From Bacillota bacterium (GTDB taxonomy: Bacteria > Bacillota > Clostridia > Lachnospirales > Lachnospiraceae): a stretch of DNA of 64,000 nucleotides. Under the pieces are notes generated by a model. It ran no database searches, was not told the origin of the DNA, and saw nothing but the letters and a program-made list of their open reading frames with translations. The stretch is from NCBI GenBank assembly GCA_023409535.1, contig JAEYGZ010000039.1, positions 434,001 through 498,000 of the forward strand, written 5' to 3'. The position numbers and the translations under genes were made by a program. Shown here one piece after another: positions 16,624 to 24,851 of the stretch; the first letter of the stretch is position 1, and each line of letters starts with the position of its first letter.

Positions 16624-17818
16624 GTGAAAGCACCTCCAATAATGCCAGACCTATCTGTTCTGCAAATAGTGGAGGAACAGCATTTCCCACTTGTGTATAT
16701 CTGGGGACTTCCTGTTTTCTGCGTTCTCCTCCAGAAGTATATTTTCCTTTAAACTCATACCAATCAGGAAAACTTTGAATACGAGCGTGTTCTCTAACTG
16801 TTAAAATCCGAGGTTCACAATAATGAACCAATTCGTCTGGAATAGAGGTAATTGTAGGAGCTTGAGAATATGGATCAAGTACTGTAACACCTCGACGGTT
16901 TAAATTTTGAACATAATTGTCATCTGGAGTTATTCTTTTTCCGGCAGGAGCATTTTTTAGTAAGTCATTATGTAATTTCAGTGTATCTTTTCTATGATTT
17001 ACAAACCGATGGCTATCAACAGCATTTCCAGCGGCTATCAGTCCTTGACGCATTAACTGTTGGTACCCAGTTTGAACTGGTCCATAAATTCCGGCTCTAA
17101 ACCCTTTAGAATCGGGAGATGGGCATTCTCCATGGATTTTTTCCAAATCGCTGATAGCATCTTGAATGCTTGTAGTACAAGAAATATTTTTGGACTTAAA
17201 AAAATCTTGTTTATTTTTATTTAGTACTGCAAATACATCATCTGGTAAATGATTTTGCATAGCAACTAAAATAAAGCGCTTTCGTTTTTGAGGTATACCA
17301 TATTCAGACATATCAATAATTTGATGAGTGGTCTTGTAACCTAGCCTTTTTAATGCTCGTTCAACATAGGAAGAATATATTTTAGTTCCTTTTTTATCCT
17401 TAAAATTCACGGTAAAGCCATGCACATTCTCAAAAATAATGACTTTTGGCATGACCAGTTTAATAAATTTTATATAGGACTTGACTAGCTTATTTCGGTG
17501 GTCATCCTTATCCCTTTTACCCGCCATTGAAAAGCCCTGACAGGGTGGTCCACCAGCTACTAATGTAACTTTTCCTTGTAAGTCTTGCAATTGTTTATTG
17601 TTATTTTTTATCAATTCATTAATATCATGAGCGCTAACTGGTAACCAGTCTGGCCATAGAAAATGATGCTTTTTGTCCATTAAGTTATACTTTAAGGTAG
17701 AAAATGCATCTGGGTTTTTTTCAACAGCAAACAAACCGGTCCATCCGGCATTAAAAAGACCGGTAGAAAGACCTCCACATCCGGCAAAAATATCGATGTA
17801 AATATGCTGCTTTCCCAT
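16607..17818 (-). CDS. DNA (cytosine-5-)-methyltransferase
   Basis: 403 residues with the ordered C5-methyltransferase motifs: I IDIFAGCGGLSTG (about 8-20), II VEKNPDAF, IV GGPPCQGFS with the catalytic Cys, VI FENVHGF, VIII YGIPQKRKRF, a target-recognition region at about 190-300, IX VREHARIQSFPDWY and X QVGNAVPPLFAEQIG. It transfers a methyl group from S-adenosylmethionine to cytosine in a specific DNA sequence. The start is ATG 17818, with GAGGAG eight bases upstream; an upstream in-frame ATG (17866) falls at the promoter. It is the first gene of a minus-strand operon with the GHKL and receiver-HEPN genes. The recognition sequence cannot be read from the protein. Confidence 0.95.
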   Translation of the reverse strand: MGKQHIYIDIFAGCGGLSTGLFNAGWTGLFAVEKNPDAFSTLKYNLMDKKHHFLWPDWLPVSAHDINELIKNNNKQLQDLQGKVTLVAGGPPCQGFSMAGKRDKDDHRNKLVKSYIKFIKLVMPKVIIFENVHGFTVNFKDKKGTKIYSSYVERALKRLGYKTTHQIIDMSEYGIPQKRKRFILVAMQNHLPDDVFAVLNKNKQDFFKSKNISCTTSIQDAISDLEKIHGECPSPDSKGFRAGIYGPVQTGYQQLMRQGLIAAGNAVDSHRFVNHRKDTLKLHNDLLKNAPAGKRITPDDNYVQNLNRRGVTVLDPYSQAPTITSIPDELVHYCEPRILTVREHARIQSFPDWYEFKGKYTSGGERRKQEVPRYTQVGNAVPPLFAEQIGLALLEVLSHEQNE

Positions 17819-17857
17819 GTTAAAACTCCTCATATTTGGATATATTAATTCATAATA

Positions 17858-17886
17858 ATTATACAAGTAGTTGTAAAATATGTCAA
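17858..17886 (-). promoter_or_regulatory. Consensus sigma-A promoter of the methyltransferase operon
   Basis: On the minus strand TTGACA (17886-17881), a 17-base spacer and TATAAT (17863-17858) give a perfect consensus promoter about 40 bases before the methyltransferase ATG. The spacer holds a small palindrome ACAActacTTGT, a possible operator. The divergent gene at 17904 begins only 18 bases beyond the -35 box. Confidence 0.8.
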
Positions 17887-17903
17887 TTTGAAAAGGAGAT
17901 ACT

Positions 17904-18248
17904 ATGCTGGAAGCATATTTTGTAAAAGTCGATTCAAAAATTACTTGGTTTGATGTGCTTAACTTAATACAATTTCAAATAAGAAATTCGAGAAAAAAAC
18001 TTCCATATATCTCTATTGCAGACTTAATACTATCGGAAGAAGATTTTGAGGACCTAGTAGATGATATTTCACAGCCACATCCATCACTTGTTTCTTTTGC
18101 TAATAAATCTATGGCAGATGCCGACGGCGTGTGGAATTGTATAACTATAATATGTGCATCAGATGCACGCAGAATTGTTATATATACCGCAGGTAGGACA
18201 ATTCCATTATATGTTACTGTTAATACAGGAAGCGCAGATGAAGTATAG
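17904..18248 (+). CDS. Small hypothetical protein divergent from the methyltransferase
   Basis: 114 residues, acidic, with a helical N-terminal half (WFDVLNLIQFQIRNSRKKLP, then SIADLILSEEDFEDLVDDIS) and a beta-rich C-terminal half (NCITIICASDARRIVIYTAG). AAAAGGAGAT sits six to seven bases before the ATG. I do not recognise the family. No helix-turn-helix is evident, so it is not an obvious controller protein, but its position back-to-back with the methyltransferase promoter, where control or accessory genes of restriction-modification systems often lie, makes a functional link possible. Confidence 0.6.
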   Translation: MLEAYFVKVDSKITWFDVLNLIQFQIRNSRKKLPYISIADLILSEEDFEDLVDDISQPHPSLVSFANKSMADADGVWNCITIICASDARRIVIYTAGRTIPLYVTVNTGSADEV

Positions 18249-18730
18249 AACACATATGATATATAATAATTATGAATCAATGTTTCTGGTATAGGTAGTT
18301 ATGATTACTTATAGGAGATATAAATTAATAAATTTTAAGGTAGATACTCCCAATGATTGAGTAAGCTGCTTTTTTTATGGAAAAGTACAAAAAATAAGCA
18401 AATGATATTTTTTTGGAATTGTATATTAGAAGATAAATAATGCAAAAAAATGTAGGGGGTAACATTACTAAGCAATAAAATCAAGCCCAACCGATTGAGC
18501 TGGTATTTATAAAGAGATAGCAGAATGACCGGATGCTTGAGTTCAGGAGCCTTAGTTGGTTTTGATTGGTAATATGTACAATTATCTAATTAATTTAGTA
18601 AAAGCATATTATTGTAGATTATTTTGGAATATATTGGTATAATAAATCTATAAATATTTTTGTTAGGGACCATTATGTGTCTCTATTAGATTATACAATA
18701 TAATTAATAATAGCAAAAGGAGGTTGTATT
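18249..18730. other. Intergenic region of 482 bases
   Basis: AT-rich. It separates the methyltransferase-type system from the three-gene cassette. GATTGAG...CTGCTTTTTTT near 18350-18375 could end transcription weakly. A stretch at 18480-18575 is less AT-rich and reads like decayed coding sequence interrupted by stops; it was not identified. AAAGGAGG at 18716-18723 belongs to the next gene. Confidence 0.4.
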
Positions 18731-19411
18731 ATGCAGAGTATTCTTATGTTTAGATTTGAAATAATATCAAAAACATCAATGAAAGAATTTATTAATAATT
18801 TAGAAGGTAATAATCTAGAATTAACTAAAATGTTAGTTACAGATGTTAAAGAGAATGGATTTGAAGCCGTATATGTATACACCGAAGTCACAAAAGAGAA
18901 GATATTTGATTTTGATAAAAATGAATTTATCGATGTTGTCTTAAAAAAATACCACACCATCCCATTTCATTTTGATTTTGTAAATAAAACATTCGACCTT
19001 TGGGGAAATAGAAAAAGTTCACAGTATCTAATAACGGCAATTTCATTGGCCTTAAATAATAAAATTATCATAGAACCTCTTATATTTAAATTTGAACAAG
19101 CTTTTGAATATTTACATGGCATAGATGGAATAAGAGTTGGAAGAGTAAGAGCAAAGGAGATAGTTATAAAAGATGGATTAATTGCGGACTGCGTACTTAA
19201 TCTATCAAACGATAACGATCCTTTTAAGCTTCTCAATGAATACATAGATAATATAGATAATATAATCTTTGAATTAAGTTGTCAGGAGGGGAAAGTAGGT
19301 ATTACATTATATAAGTCTGGAGCAATTACAATCCATAAAAACAGAGAGCAAATTAATGATAATATATTGAAATTAATTTATGATCTTATGATTGCCGCAG
19401 GAGGAAGATAA
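18731..19411 (+). CDS. Hypothetical protein, first gene of a three-gene cassette
   Basis: 226 residues, no signal peptide or membrane segment, mixed alpha/beta composition (SQYLITAISLALNNKIIIEP; EQAFEYLHGIDGIRVGRVRA; FELSCQEGKVGITLYKSGAI). I recognise no family or catalytic motif. AAAGGAGG lies seven bases before the ATG. Its stop is one base from the next gene's start, so the two proteins are probably made in fixed ratio. The C-terminal part rich in beta strands could be a binding module. Its place at the head of a cassette with a nuclease-like gene, right beside a methyltransferase system, suggests a defence role, which is inferred. Confidence 0.6.
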   Translation: MQSILMFRFEIISKTSMKEFINNLEGNNLELTKMLVTDVKENGFEAVYVYTEVTKEKIFDFDKNEFIDVVLKKYHTIPFHFDFVNKTFDLWGNRKSSQYLITAISLALNNKIIIEPLIFKFEQAFEYLHGIDGIRVGRVRAKEIVIKDGLIADCVLNLSNDNDPFKLLNEYIDNIDNIIFELSCQEGKVGITLYKSGAITIHKNREQINDNILKLIYDLMIAAGGR

Positions 19412-19412
19412 T

Positions 19413-20372
19413 ATGGGTGAGAATGCACAAAAAATTGGAAAGAAGCTTGAGGAGTTTGGTTGCGATATACTAAGCATGTTTATGTGGAGTGAAAAAATGA
19501 GAGATAAACAAATTAACTGCAATAAATATGCCCATAAGAACGAAAATGGAAATAAAAAAAGCACTCATGGTATAGATTTGTATTTTGAATATCCGGATAC
19601 ATATATAAATAAAATTCAGGGTGTATTTGTAGAATGTAAAAATAGACAATGGGAAAGTGTGAACAAAGGCAATATCGAAAAATGGGTTTCGGAAGAAATA
19701 AATCTTTTAGAATGTGCAATGTTTAATGATGAAATTTCTGAATTTTTTGCAGAAGATAGTGATAGGAATTGTGCACTGCTCTTGATTAATGTTAATGATG
19801 GTAAGTTTGATAAAGACAAATTTTATGAATATGTTGATTCTGTTGAAATTCCTAATAAGAGAGCCCCATTTAAAATATTTATCGCAGGTAACGATATGAT
19901 AGCAAAGTGGGATGCTATTCATAAAATGATTAAGTCTGATTATAAGGGCAAAGTTAAGGTCATTTATCCTAGTATTAATAATTCGAAATCTATGAAAGCA
20001 GATTATTGGAGTATTAATCATTTGTTTTCAAAATATATCTTTTGTGAAGCAGAAGATGAAGTTGAAATGACTATATATGGGAATCATGCAAAAATGTTAG
20101 TAAAGAGGCTTATAATATTTTGTTTCGATAAAATTTGTAAAGATAGTTTTAATTACTTATGGAGTATGTGCAGATCTTTTCAATACGAATCTCAATATGT
20201 AAATTTTGATATTTGCTTTTATGCAGATAATAAAGAAGAAGTTGATTATATACACGAAAATCTAATGAATATTTTGAAGAATTATGAAGGTAAAATTGAT
20301 AGTAATATATTGGATAATACTAATGTTAAATTTCTTCTTAATCGTAATATTTCAGCAGTAGATAACAGATAG
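19413..20372 (+). CDS. PD-(D/E)XK-like nuclease of the three-gene cassette
   Basis: 319 residues. The N-terminal part carries a restriction-endonuclease-like core: helix KIGKKLEEFGCDILSMF, then HGIDLYFEY with D55, then QGVFVECKNRQW with E74 and K76, so D-(18)-E-x-K, followed by helix NIEKWVSEEINLL. This is the PD-(D/E)XK order. The remaining 220 residues are unknown and include a second alpha/beta region (FIAGNDMIAKWDAIHKMI). The start is ATG 19413 since GGAGGAAG lies five bases upstream within the end of the previous gene; earlier in-frame codons lack such a site. Likely a DNA-cleaving effector; the nuclease call is by motif and needs structural comparison. Confidence 0.65.
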   Translation: MGENAQKIGKKLEEFGCDILSMFMWSEKMRDKQINCNKYAHKNENGNKKSTHGIDLYFEYPDTYINKIQGVFVECKNRQWESVNKGNIEKWVSEEINLLECAMFNDEISEFFAEDSDRNCALLLINVNDGKFDKDKFYEYVDSVEIPNKRAPFKIFIAGNDMIAKWDAIHKMIKSDYKGKVKVIYPSINNSKSMKADYWSINHLFSKYIFCEAEDEVEMTIYGNHAKMLVKRLIIFCFDKICKDSFNYLWSMCRSFQYESQYVNFDICFYADNKEEVDYIHENLMNILKNYEGKIDSNILDNTNVKFLLNRNISAVDNR

Positions 20373-20382
20373 GAGTGATTGT

Positions 20383-21474
20383 ATGATATCAAAATATGTA
20401 GATAATAAAGAATTAAAAAGGTTAATTGAAGATGGTGGGTTAAAACCTTTTAGATTAAAGAAATTATTAAAAGGACAAGGAATTATACTGACATCAATTA
20501 ATGTAGATGCATTAGCTGAACAAATTTACCCCATACTTTGGGGAGCATATGATATTGAACAGTTTAAGTACTCAATAGATGATGGTGGAAATTACCTTAA
20601 ATCTGCTATTGTTGAATTATATAACGAAAAAGATCATAATGAAAAAGATCATAGTATAATGGATGACATAGAAAATTTTTTTAATGGAGCAAGTTATGGA
20701 AACAGTAAATTTCGCTTGTCTTCCATGAAAAAAATAGATGACGAAAGTTTTATTATAAATATGAAATATCCAATAGTAAGATTAGGGCGTAATGAATTAG
20801 TTGCTGAGCAAATAAGAAGCATCGATATTATAATAAGCAAAAAAGATTCTAAAAGGGTTATAATGGACATGAGACAAGTATCCGCCAGTGAAATTAAAGA
20901 ATTAAACAGCTTTCTGAATCAGGCATCATATAAGGATCCTAATGTTAAGGCACAACATTTATCTTTAAGTAATCTAACTAAAGAACATAGAGTGGAATTC
21001 TTTGATACCTTTAATACAATACAGTTTAAGGGTTGGAGGTTTGTGACAATTACAAAAGTAGAATTAAAAAAAGATTTAGGCGATGATGATTCAAAAGAAA
21101 TTAATGAAGAAGATGGGGAGGACGCATTAAGTAATTTACAAGGTATAACAAGCGCTATTTTAAATGGAACAAGCATAAGGAACAACAGTTTTGTACAAGA
21201 TTGTATAAAAAATCAGTTTTCTATTGTGACAATGGGATATAAATTTGAAAGTTTAGTTGATGCAGTAAAAGTCATAATAGAGATAAATTTCAAATATGAT
21301 GATATGAAGATTGATATATGTAAAACAGAAGAATATGATACAATTGAGGGGAAATTTAAATCTCATCCGATCATAATTAAGCGCCAAGAAGATATACTTA
21401 CAATGTTTCAGGGCTCGGCTTATAAAATCTATAAAGATATATTTAACAAACAGATAGAGGATAATAAAGTATAA
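20383..21474 (+). CDS. Hypothetical protein, third gene of the cassette
   Basis: 363 residues, cytoplasmic, rich in Lys, Asp and Glu. The N-terminal 70 residues are helical and could be a small nucleic-acid-binding or adaptor domain (ELKRLIEDGGLKPFRLKKLL, then VDALAEQIYPILWG). The middle and C-terminal parts alternate strands and helices (MKYPIVRLGRNELVAEQIRS; KGWRFVTITKVELKKD), with an acidic insert near 225-245. No known family. AGGAGTG lies six bases before the ATG, ten bases after the nuclease stop, so the three genes form one operon. No terminator is obvious right after it. Confidence 0.6.
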   Translation: MISKYVDNKELKRLIEDGGLKPFRLKKLLKGQGIILTSINVDALAEQIYPILWGAYDIEQFKYSIDDGGNYLKSAIVELYNEKDHNEKDHSIMDDIENFFNGASYGNSKFRLSSMKKIDDESFIINMKYPIVRLGRNELVAEQIRSIDIIISKKDSKRVIMDMRQVSASEIKELNSFLNQASYKDPNVKAQHLSLSNLTKEHRVEFFDTFNTIQFKGWRFVTITKVELKKDLGDDDSKEINEEDGEDALSNLQGITSAILNGTSIRNNSFVQDCIKNQFSIVTMGYKFESLVDAVKVIIEINFKYDDMKIDICKTEEYDTIEGKFKSHPIIIKRQEDILTMFQGSAYKIYKDIFNKQIEDNKV

Positions 21475-22124
21475 TAAAATAAAAAATATCCCTAGGAAAT
21501 AGAATCAAGAAGGCCTATTATCCCGAGATAAGTTTTTATATAAGCTATTGCAAAAATTCTGCAACTGATTTAGCAATATGTCAAAACATTACCAGTGGCA
21601 TTGCATATCTGGTGATAGGCATTAGTTTCACTACCAAAAAAGTGAAGAATACAAGAAAATATTGGATTCAATCGGCTTCAAGGAAAATAAACTATGTTAG
21701 TTCTTTCTATTAATAATCTAATAAAATGAGACTTATCTATCCTCATAGATTTCATTAGCATTATATTCTATGGTGCAGGCAAGGATTAATTAGTTTATTC
21801 TATGTGAGCGCATATAATACAGTCAGAAAGCGCTTTATATAGAAAAAAATTAAAAATTTTTTGGAGGGGTCTAGGTTCTTATAATTTAGTCTGACCTTTA
21901 GTTATTATCCGTACCCCCCTTGTATATGGCTATTTTGTAATGATGGTCCCAAGCATGACCCTATAAAAGGCTTCTTTTTTATGCTTATTTTTAGGAAAGG
22001 AGGTGGTGCCTATGATTGTATAAACTCCGGCAGGTTGTGTGCTTTATTAAGCAATGAAAAATATCACCCTGAAAAAGCAATTAGGTACAACAAAACCAAA
22101 AACATTAAAGGAGAGAAAACAACT
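21475..22124. other. Intergenic/leader region of 650 bases
   Basis: No convincing gene. Between 21590 and 21700 a short frame reads SEEYKKILDSIGFKENK but lacks a start and is broken by stops upstream, so it looks like a decayed coding remnant. At 21855-21875 AAAATTTTTTGGAGGGG and at 21993-22003 AAAGGAGGTGGTG resemble ribosome sites without a usable frame (the second leads to a three-codon frame). The last 25 bases contain AAAGGAGAG for the DUF5688 gene. A long untranslated leader is possible. Confidence 0.4.
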
Positions 22125-23066
22125 ATGAAATCAATGAAAGCATTAACTCAGGAAAGTTTTAACGACGAGGTATTAGCTACTGTGAAAGCGTATTATGGTG
22201 CAGAGTACAAGGTAAGTATCAAAGAAGTAATCAAAAACAATGATAACCAGCTTTATGGACTGTTTATAAGGCATCCAGAAGCAACATGCGCTCCAACAAT
22301 CTATCTTGACCATCATTATAATGAGTACTTATGTGGTAAAGCAATGTCGGCTATTTTATATGACATCATTATGTTTCACGAAAGCAATAAGACACTTGGG
22401 ATTGATATTAAGAGCAGCGACATTACCAATTTTGATAATGTAAAAGGAAAGATATCCTTCAGACTTATTAACCTGGAACGTAATAAGGAGTATTTGATGG
22501 ATACCCCTTATATTAGGTTCTGGGACTTGGCGATTGTGTTCTTTATTGCTGTCGCTACCGGTGAGGAAGGTATATCAAGTATCACTATACATAATAGCCT
22601 CATGAATATCTGGGGTGCTGACGTAAATACGGTCTATTCTATCGCAAAGGTGAATACAGAGATCTTATTCCCTGCATCCATCCGTGATATGAGCCAAGTG
22701 TTATCTGATATGATTGGTGGCGATAACATAGAGGATATCGGGAACATCTTTAACCAGATGGACGCCCGAAAAGCTGAACCTATAATGTATATTGCCACGA
22801 ACAGTATCGGGGTGAATGGGGCAAACGTAATGTTATATGACGACCTGCTCCGTAACTTTGCATTCCGTAAAGCAGCAAACCTTTATCTCATACCCAGCAG
22901 CATTCATGAAATCATAATATTGGAAGCAGGAGGGCATATGAAACCTCAGGATATCAGATCGATGATAGCTGACATAAATGCTACTGAGGTAAGCCCTGAG
23001 GAAGTCCTGAGTGATAACCTTTATTATTACAATCGATTTACAGGGAGTGTCACTATAGCCAGGTAG
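22125..23066 (+). CDS. DUF5688 family protein
   Basis: 313 residues matching the DUF5688 pattern common on Lachnospiraceae mobile elements: FNDEVLATVKAYYG near the start, PTIYLDHHYNEYLCGKAM, then FRLINLERNKEYLMDTPYIR, then LIPSSIHEIIILEAGG. The function is unknown; the late LIPSSIHEIIIL region is the most conserved I recall. The start is ATG 22125, seven to eight bases after AAAGGAGAG, since the earlier frame lacks a site. It opens a run of small element genes (22.1-25.5 kb). Confidence 0.75.
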   Translation: MKSMKALTQESFNDEVLATVKAYYGAEYKVSIKEVIKNNDNQLYGLFIRHPEATCAPTIYLDHHYNEYLCGKAMSAILYDIIMFHESNKTLGIDIKSSDITNFDNVKGKISFRLINLERNKEYLMDTPYIRFWDLAIVFFIAVATGEEGISSITIHNSLMNIWGADVNTVYSIAKVNTEILFPASIRDMSQVLSDMIGGDNIEDIGNIFNQMDARKAEPIMYIATNSIGVNGANVMLYDDLLRNFAFRKAANLYLIPSSIHEIIILEAGGHMKPQDIRSMIADINATEVSPEEVLSDNLYYYNRFTGSVTIAR

Positions 23067-23150
23067 GAAAGATATATAGCCATATAGGTACGAGGTTTCA
23101 TGAGATTACATCATGAAGCTTTTTTTGTACCATTGAAAGGGGTGATTGCC

Positions 23151-23339
23151 ATGGGATACTGCCGGATGGAGAGGAAAACCATTGCTGTGGATATGCCAAG
23201 TCCATGCAGGAACGGCTGCAAAGAGTATCTGCATAGTTGTATGCCGGTAATTGTGGACGGTGCATGGATATTTGGCGAGTGTATGGAGCAATCATATTGT
23301 AGCTTCTGTATCTATTGTGATGATTGCAGCTTAGATTAA
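23151..23339 (+). CDS. Cysteine-rich small protein
   Basis: 62 residues with nine Cys (positions 4, 19, 23, 30, 44, 50, 53, 56, 59). The C-terminal spacing CSFCIYCDDC is a dense metal-ligand cluster, and CRNGCKEYLHSC could form a second site. This suggests zinc or iron-sulfur binding, possibly a small nucleic-acid-binding protein. AAAGGGGTG sits eight bases before ATG 23151; the in-frame ATG at 23100 lacks a site. No named family was recognised. It lies between DUF5688 and DUF3848 genes. Confidence 0.6.
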   Translation: MGYCRMERKTIAVDMPSPCRNGCKEYLHSCMPVIVDGAWIFGECMEQSYCSFCIYCDDCSLD

Positions 23340-23355
23340 GAAAGGAGATGTTTTA

Positions 23356-23676
23356 TTGAAACAAAGGATTATGGCAAAGTTATATGAGGAGTTCAAAGCC
23401 CTTAAGAACATTCTACTGTCTGATATGCAGTCAAAGGAAGAACTACTGAATAGAGCCTATGAGTTTGCTTGGAAAGAGAGCATATTGGAAGCTATGAACT
23501 CATTAGATGAAGCCAAGTTAATACCGATTTGCTGGGATAGTCTGTGTAATATGAAGTATCCGCTTGATCATCTATATCGGTTATGGATGAAGAGCGATTG
23601 CAGTTTCCAGGATGAACTTGAAGAGATTATGATAACGGGTTTGACTCATGAAAGGGGTTATGCATATGAATTGTAA
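23356..23676 (+). CDS. DUF3848 family protein
   Basis: 106 residues beginning with TTG at 23356, eight bases after AAGGAGATG. The C-terminal MKYPLDHLYRLWMKSD, then FQDELEEIM is the DUF3848 hallmark (a conserved YPLDALYxxWL motif). The family is found on plasmids, integrative elements and phages of Firmicutes; its role is unknown. It overlaps the next gene by 11 bases. Confidence 0.7.
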   Translation: MKQRIMAKLYEEFKALKNILLSDMQSKEELLNRAYEFAWKESILEAMNSLDEAKLIPICWDSLCNMKYPLDHLYRLWMKSDCSFQDELEEIMITGLTHERGYAYEL

Positions 23677-23842
23677 TAAAGGACAAGCCGCTCAATATAT
23701 CATTAATGCTACGGCGAATAGCAATGAAACAGATAATGAGTGGCTCGTCTTATTCAAATCTTTAGAGAAATTCTACACCTTTTCAACCCTGATTGCAATA
23801 ATGATTTGGCTACTTAATCTGGATCGGAGAATAGTATTATGA
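23666..23842 (+). CDS. Small hypothetical protein
   Basis: 58 residues. AAAGGGG lies eight bases before ATG 23666, inside the end of the DUF3848 gene, and its stop overlaps the start of the next gene by four bases (ATGA), so it is embedded in a tightly coupled operon. The C-terminal half is hydrophobic (FSTLIAIMIWLLNL) and may be a membrane helix or core helix. No family recognised. Confidence 0.5.
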   Translation: MNCNKGQAAQYIINATANSNETDNEWLVLFKSLEKFYTFSTLIAIMIWLLNLDRRIVL

Positions 23843-24771
23843 ATAATTATGTAGCATTAAATGAAGCTGTATCCAATAATAGTCATGATACTATGGTAAA
23901 GCGTAAGTCAAATGCAAAAAAGAATTCTGTTTCTCTTAATGATAAAGTGCAGAATAGCAGTCAAAAAGCTAATCCTGTGAAAGAGGGTAGTACAAGGCAA
24001 AGAGATACTTCTGTTAATACTAAACCGCTGTCATGGTTTGAGAAAGATAATGTACCTTTGCTGAAGGAGGCTGAAGTTATTCGATTTGGGGTCAGGCATA
24101 AAGCAAATACAGAACATAATGCATTAAAGATATTCCAATCCATAGAAGAAGCCATATCGCAAGCAGATGAATTGCAGCAATTTATTGATAAGGTCCTCAC
24201 AGAAGGAGTAGATTATGGCATAGTTAAAGGATATTCTAAACCTACGCTGCTCAAGTCAGGAGCTGAGCGTCTGTGCCGTTTCTTTGGTGTTGTTCCGGTA
24301 GTTGAAATCACCAATCGGCTGGAAGACTATAGTCGTCCGTTATTTTCCTATGAGGCAAGAATCAATCTAAGTGATGCTGATACCGGTATTATTAAAGCTA
24401 CAGGAATAGGTTTATCCAATAGCAGGGAAGTAAGATACAGATTAAGTGATCCATTTACTATGCAGAATACCATTCTAAAGATGGCTAAGAAGAGGGCATT
24501 AGTTGATGCTACCTTAAATCTTAGCGGCCTTTCTTCCCGATTTACGCAAGATATTGAGGATTTTATGACTACCAATCATGGGAATGCTTCAAGCAATTCA
24601 AAGCCCATAACCAAGCAGCAATATGATCTGCTCTGTTCTGCAATAAAAGATAAGCATTTATCGGAAGATAGCTTCAATGCAATTCTAAGTAATGAATTCC
24701 GTATTACTACTTGGAAATGTCTGAACTATGATCAGATGGCTTTACTTATCTCAGCAATTGAAATGATGTAG
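23839..24771 (+). CDS. Mobile-element DNA-metabolism protein (unnamed family)
   Basis: 310 residues: a low-complexity Lys/Ser/Asn-rich N-terminus of about 60, then a conserved domain with GVDYGIVKGYSKPTLLKSG and AERLCRFFGVVPVVE, and later MQNTILKMAKKRALVDATL. I recall this TLLKPGAEKL-type domain from phage, plasmid and integrative-element proteins linked to DNA recombination or replication, but I cannot assign a name. The last 70 residues (SKPITKQQYDLLCSAIKD) look like a small helical module. It overlaps the previous gene by four bases and is followed by a strong terminator. Confidence 0.6.
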   Translation: MNNYVALNEAVSNNSHDTMVKRKSNAKKNSVSLNDKVQNSSQKANPVKEGSTRQRDTSVNTKPLSWFEKDNVPLLKEAEVIRFGVRHKANTEHNALKIFQSIEEAISQADELQQFIDKVLTEGVDYGIVKGYSKPTLLKSGAERLCRFFGVVPVVEITNRLEDYSRPLFSYEARINLSDADTGIIKATGIGLSNSREVRYRLSDPFTMQNTILKMAKKRALVDATLNLSGLSSRFTQDIEDFMTTNHGNASSNSKPITKQQYDLLCSAIKDKHLSEDSFNAILSNEFRITTWKCLNYDQMALLISAIEMM

Positions 24772-24788
24772 CGATCTATTAACTTTAT

Positions 24789-24832
24789 AAAGGCTGTCTA
24801 ATGCGATGATTTGCCCATTAGGCAGCCTTTTT
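24789..24832 (+). terminator. Rho-independent terminator
   Basis: AAAGGCTGTCTAATG (24789-24803) pairs with CATTAGGCAGCCTTT (24816-24830), followed by TTC. It closes the 22.1-24.8 kb operon. Confidence 0.85.
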
Positions 24833-24851
24833 CTATGAAAGGAGATTATTT

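Noticed and set aside
18480..18575. Decayed coding-like stretch before the three-gene cassette
   Set aside because: It is interrupted by stops, has no start or ribosome site and matched no family I know. Reported only as intergenic.
21590..21700. Short frame reading SEEYKKILDSIGFKENK
   Set aside because: No start codon or ribosome site and a stop just upstream. It may be a remnant of a lost gene but cannot be assigned.
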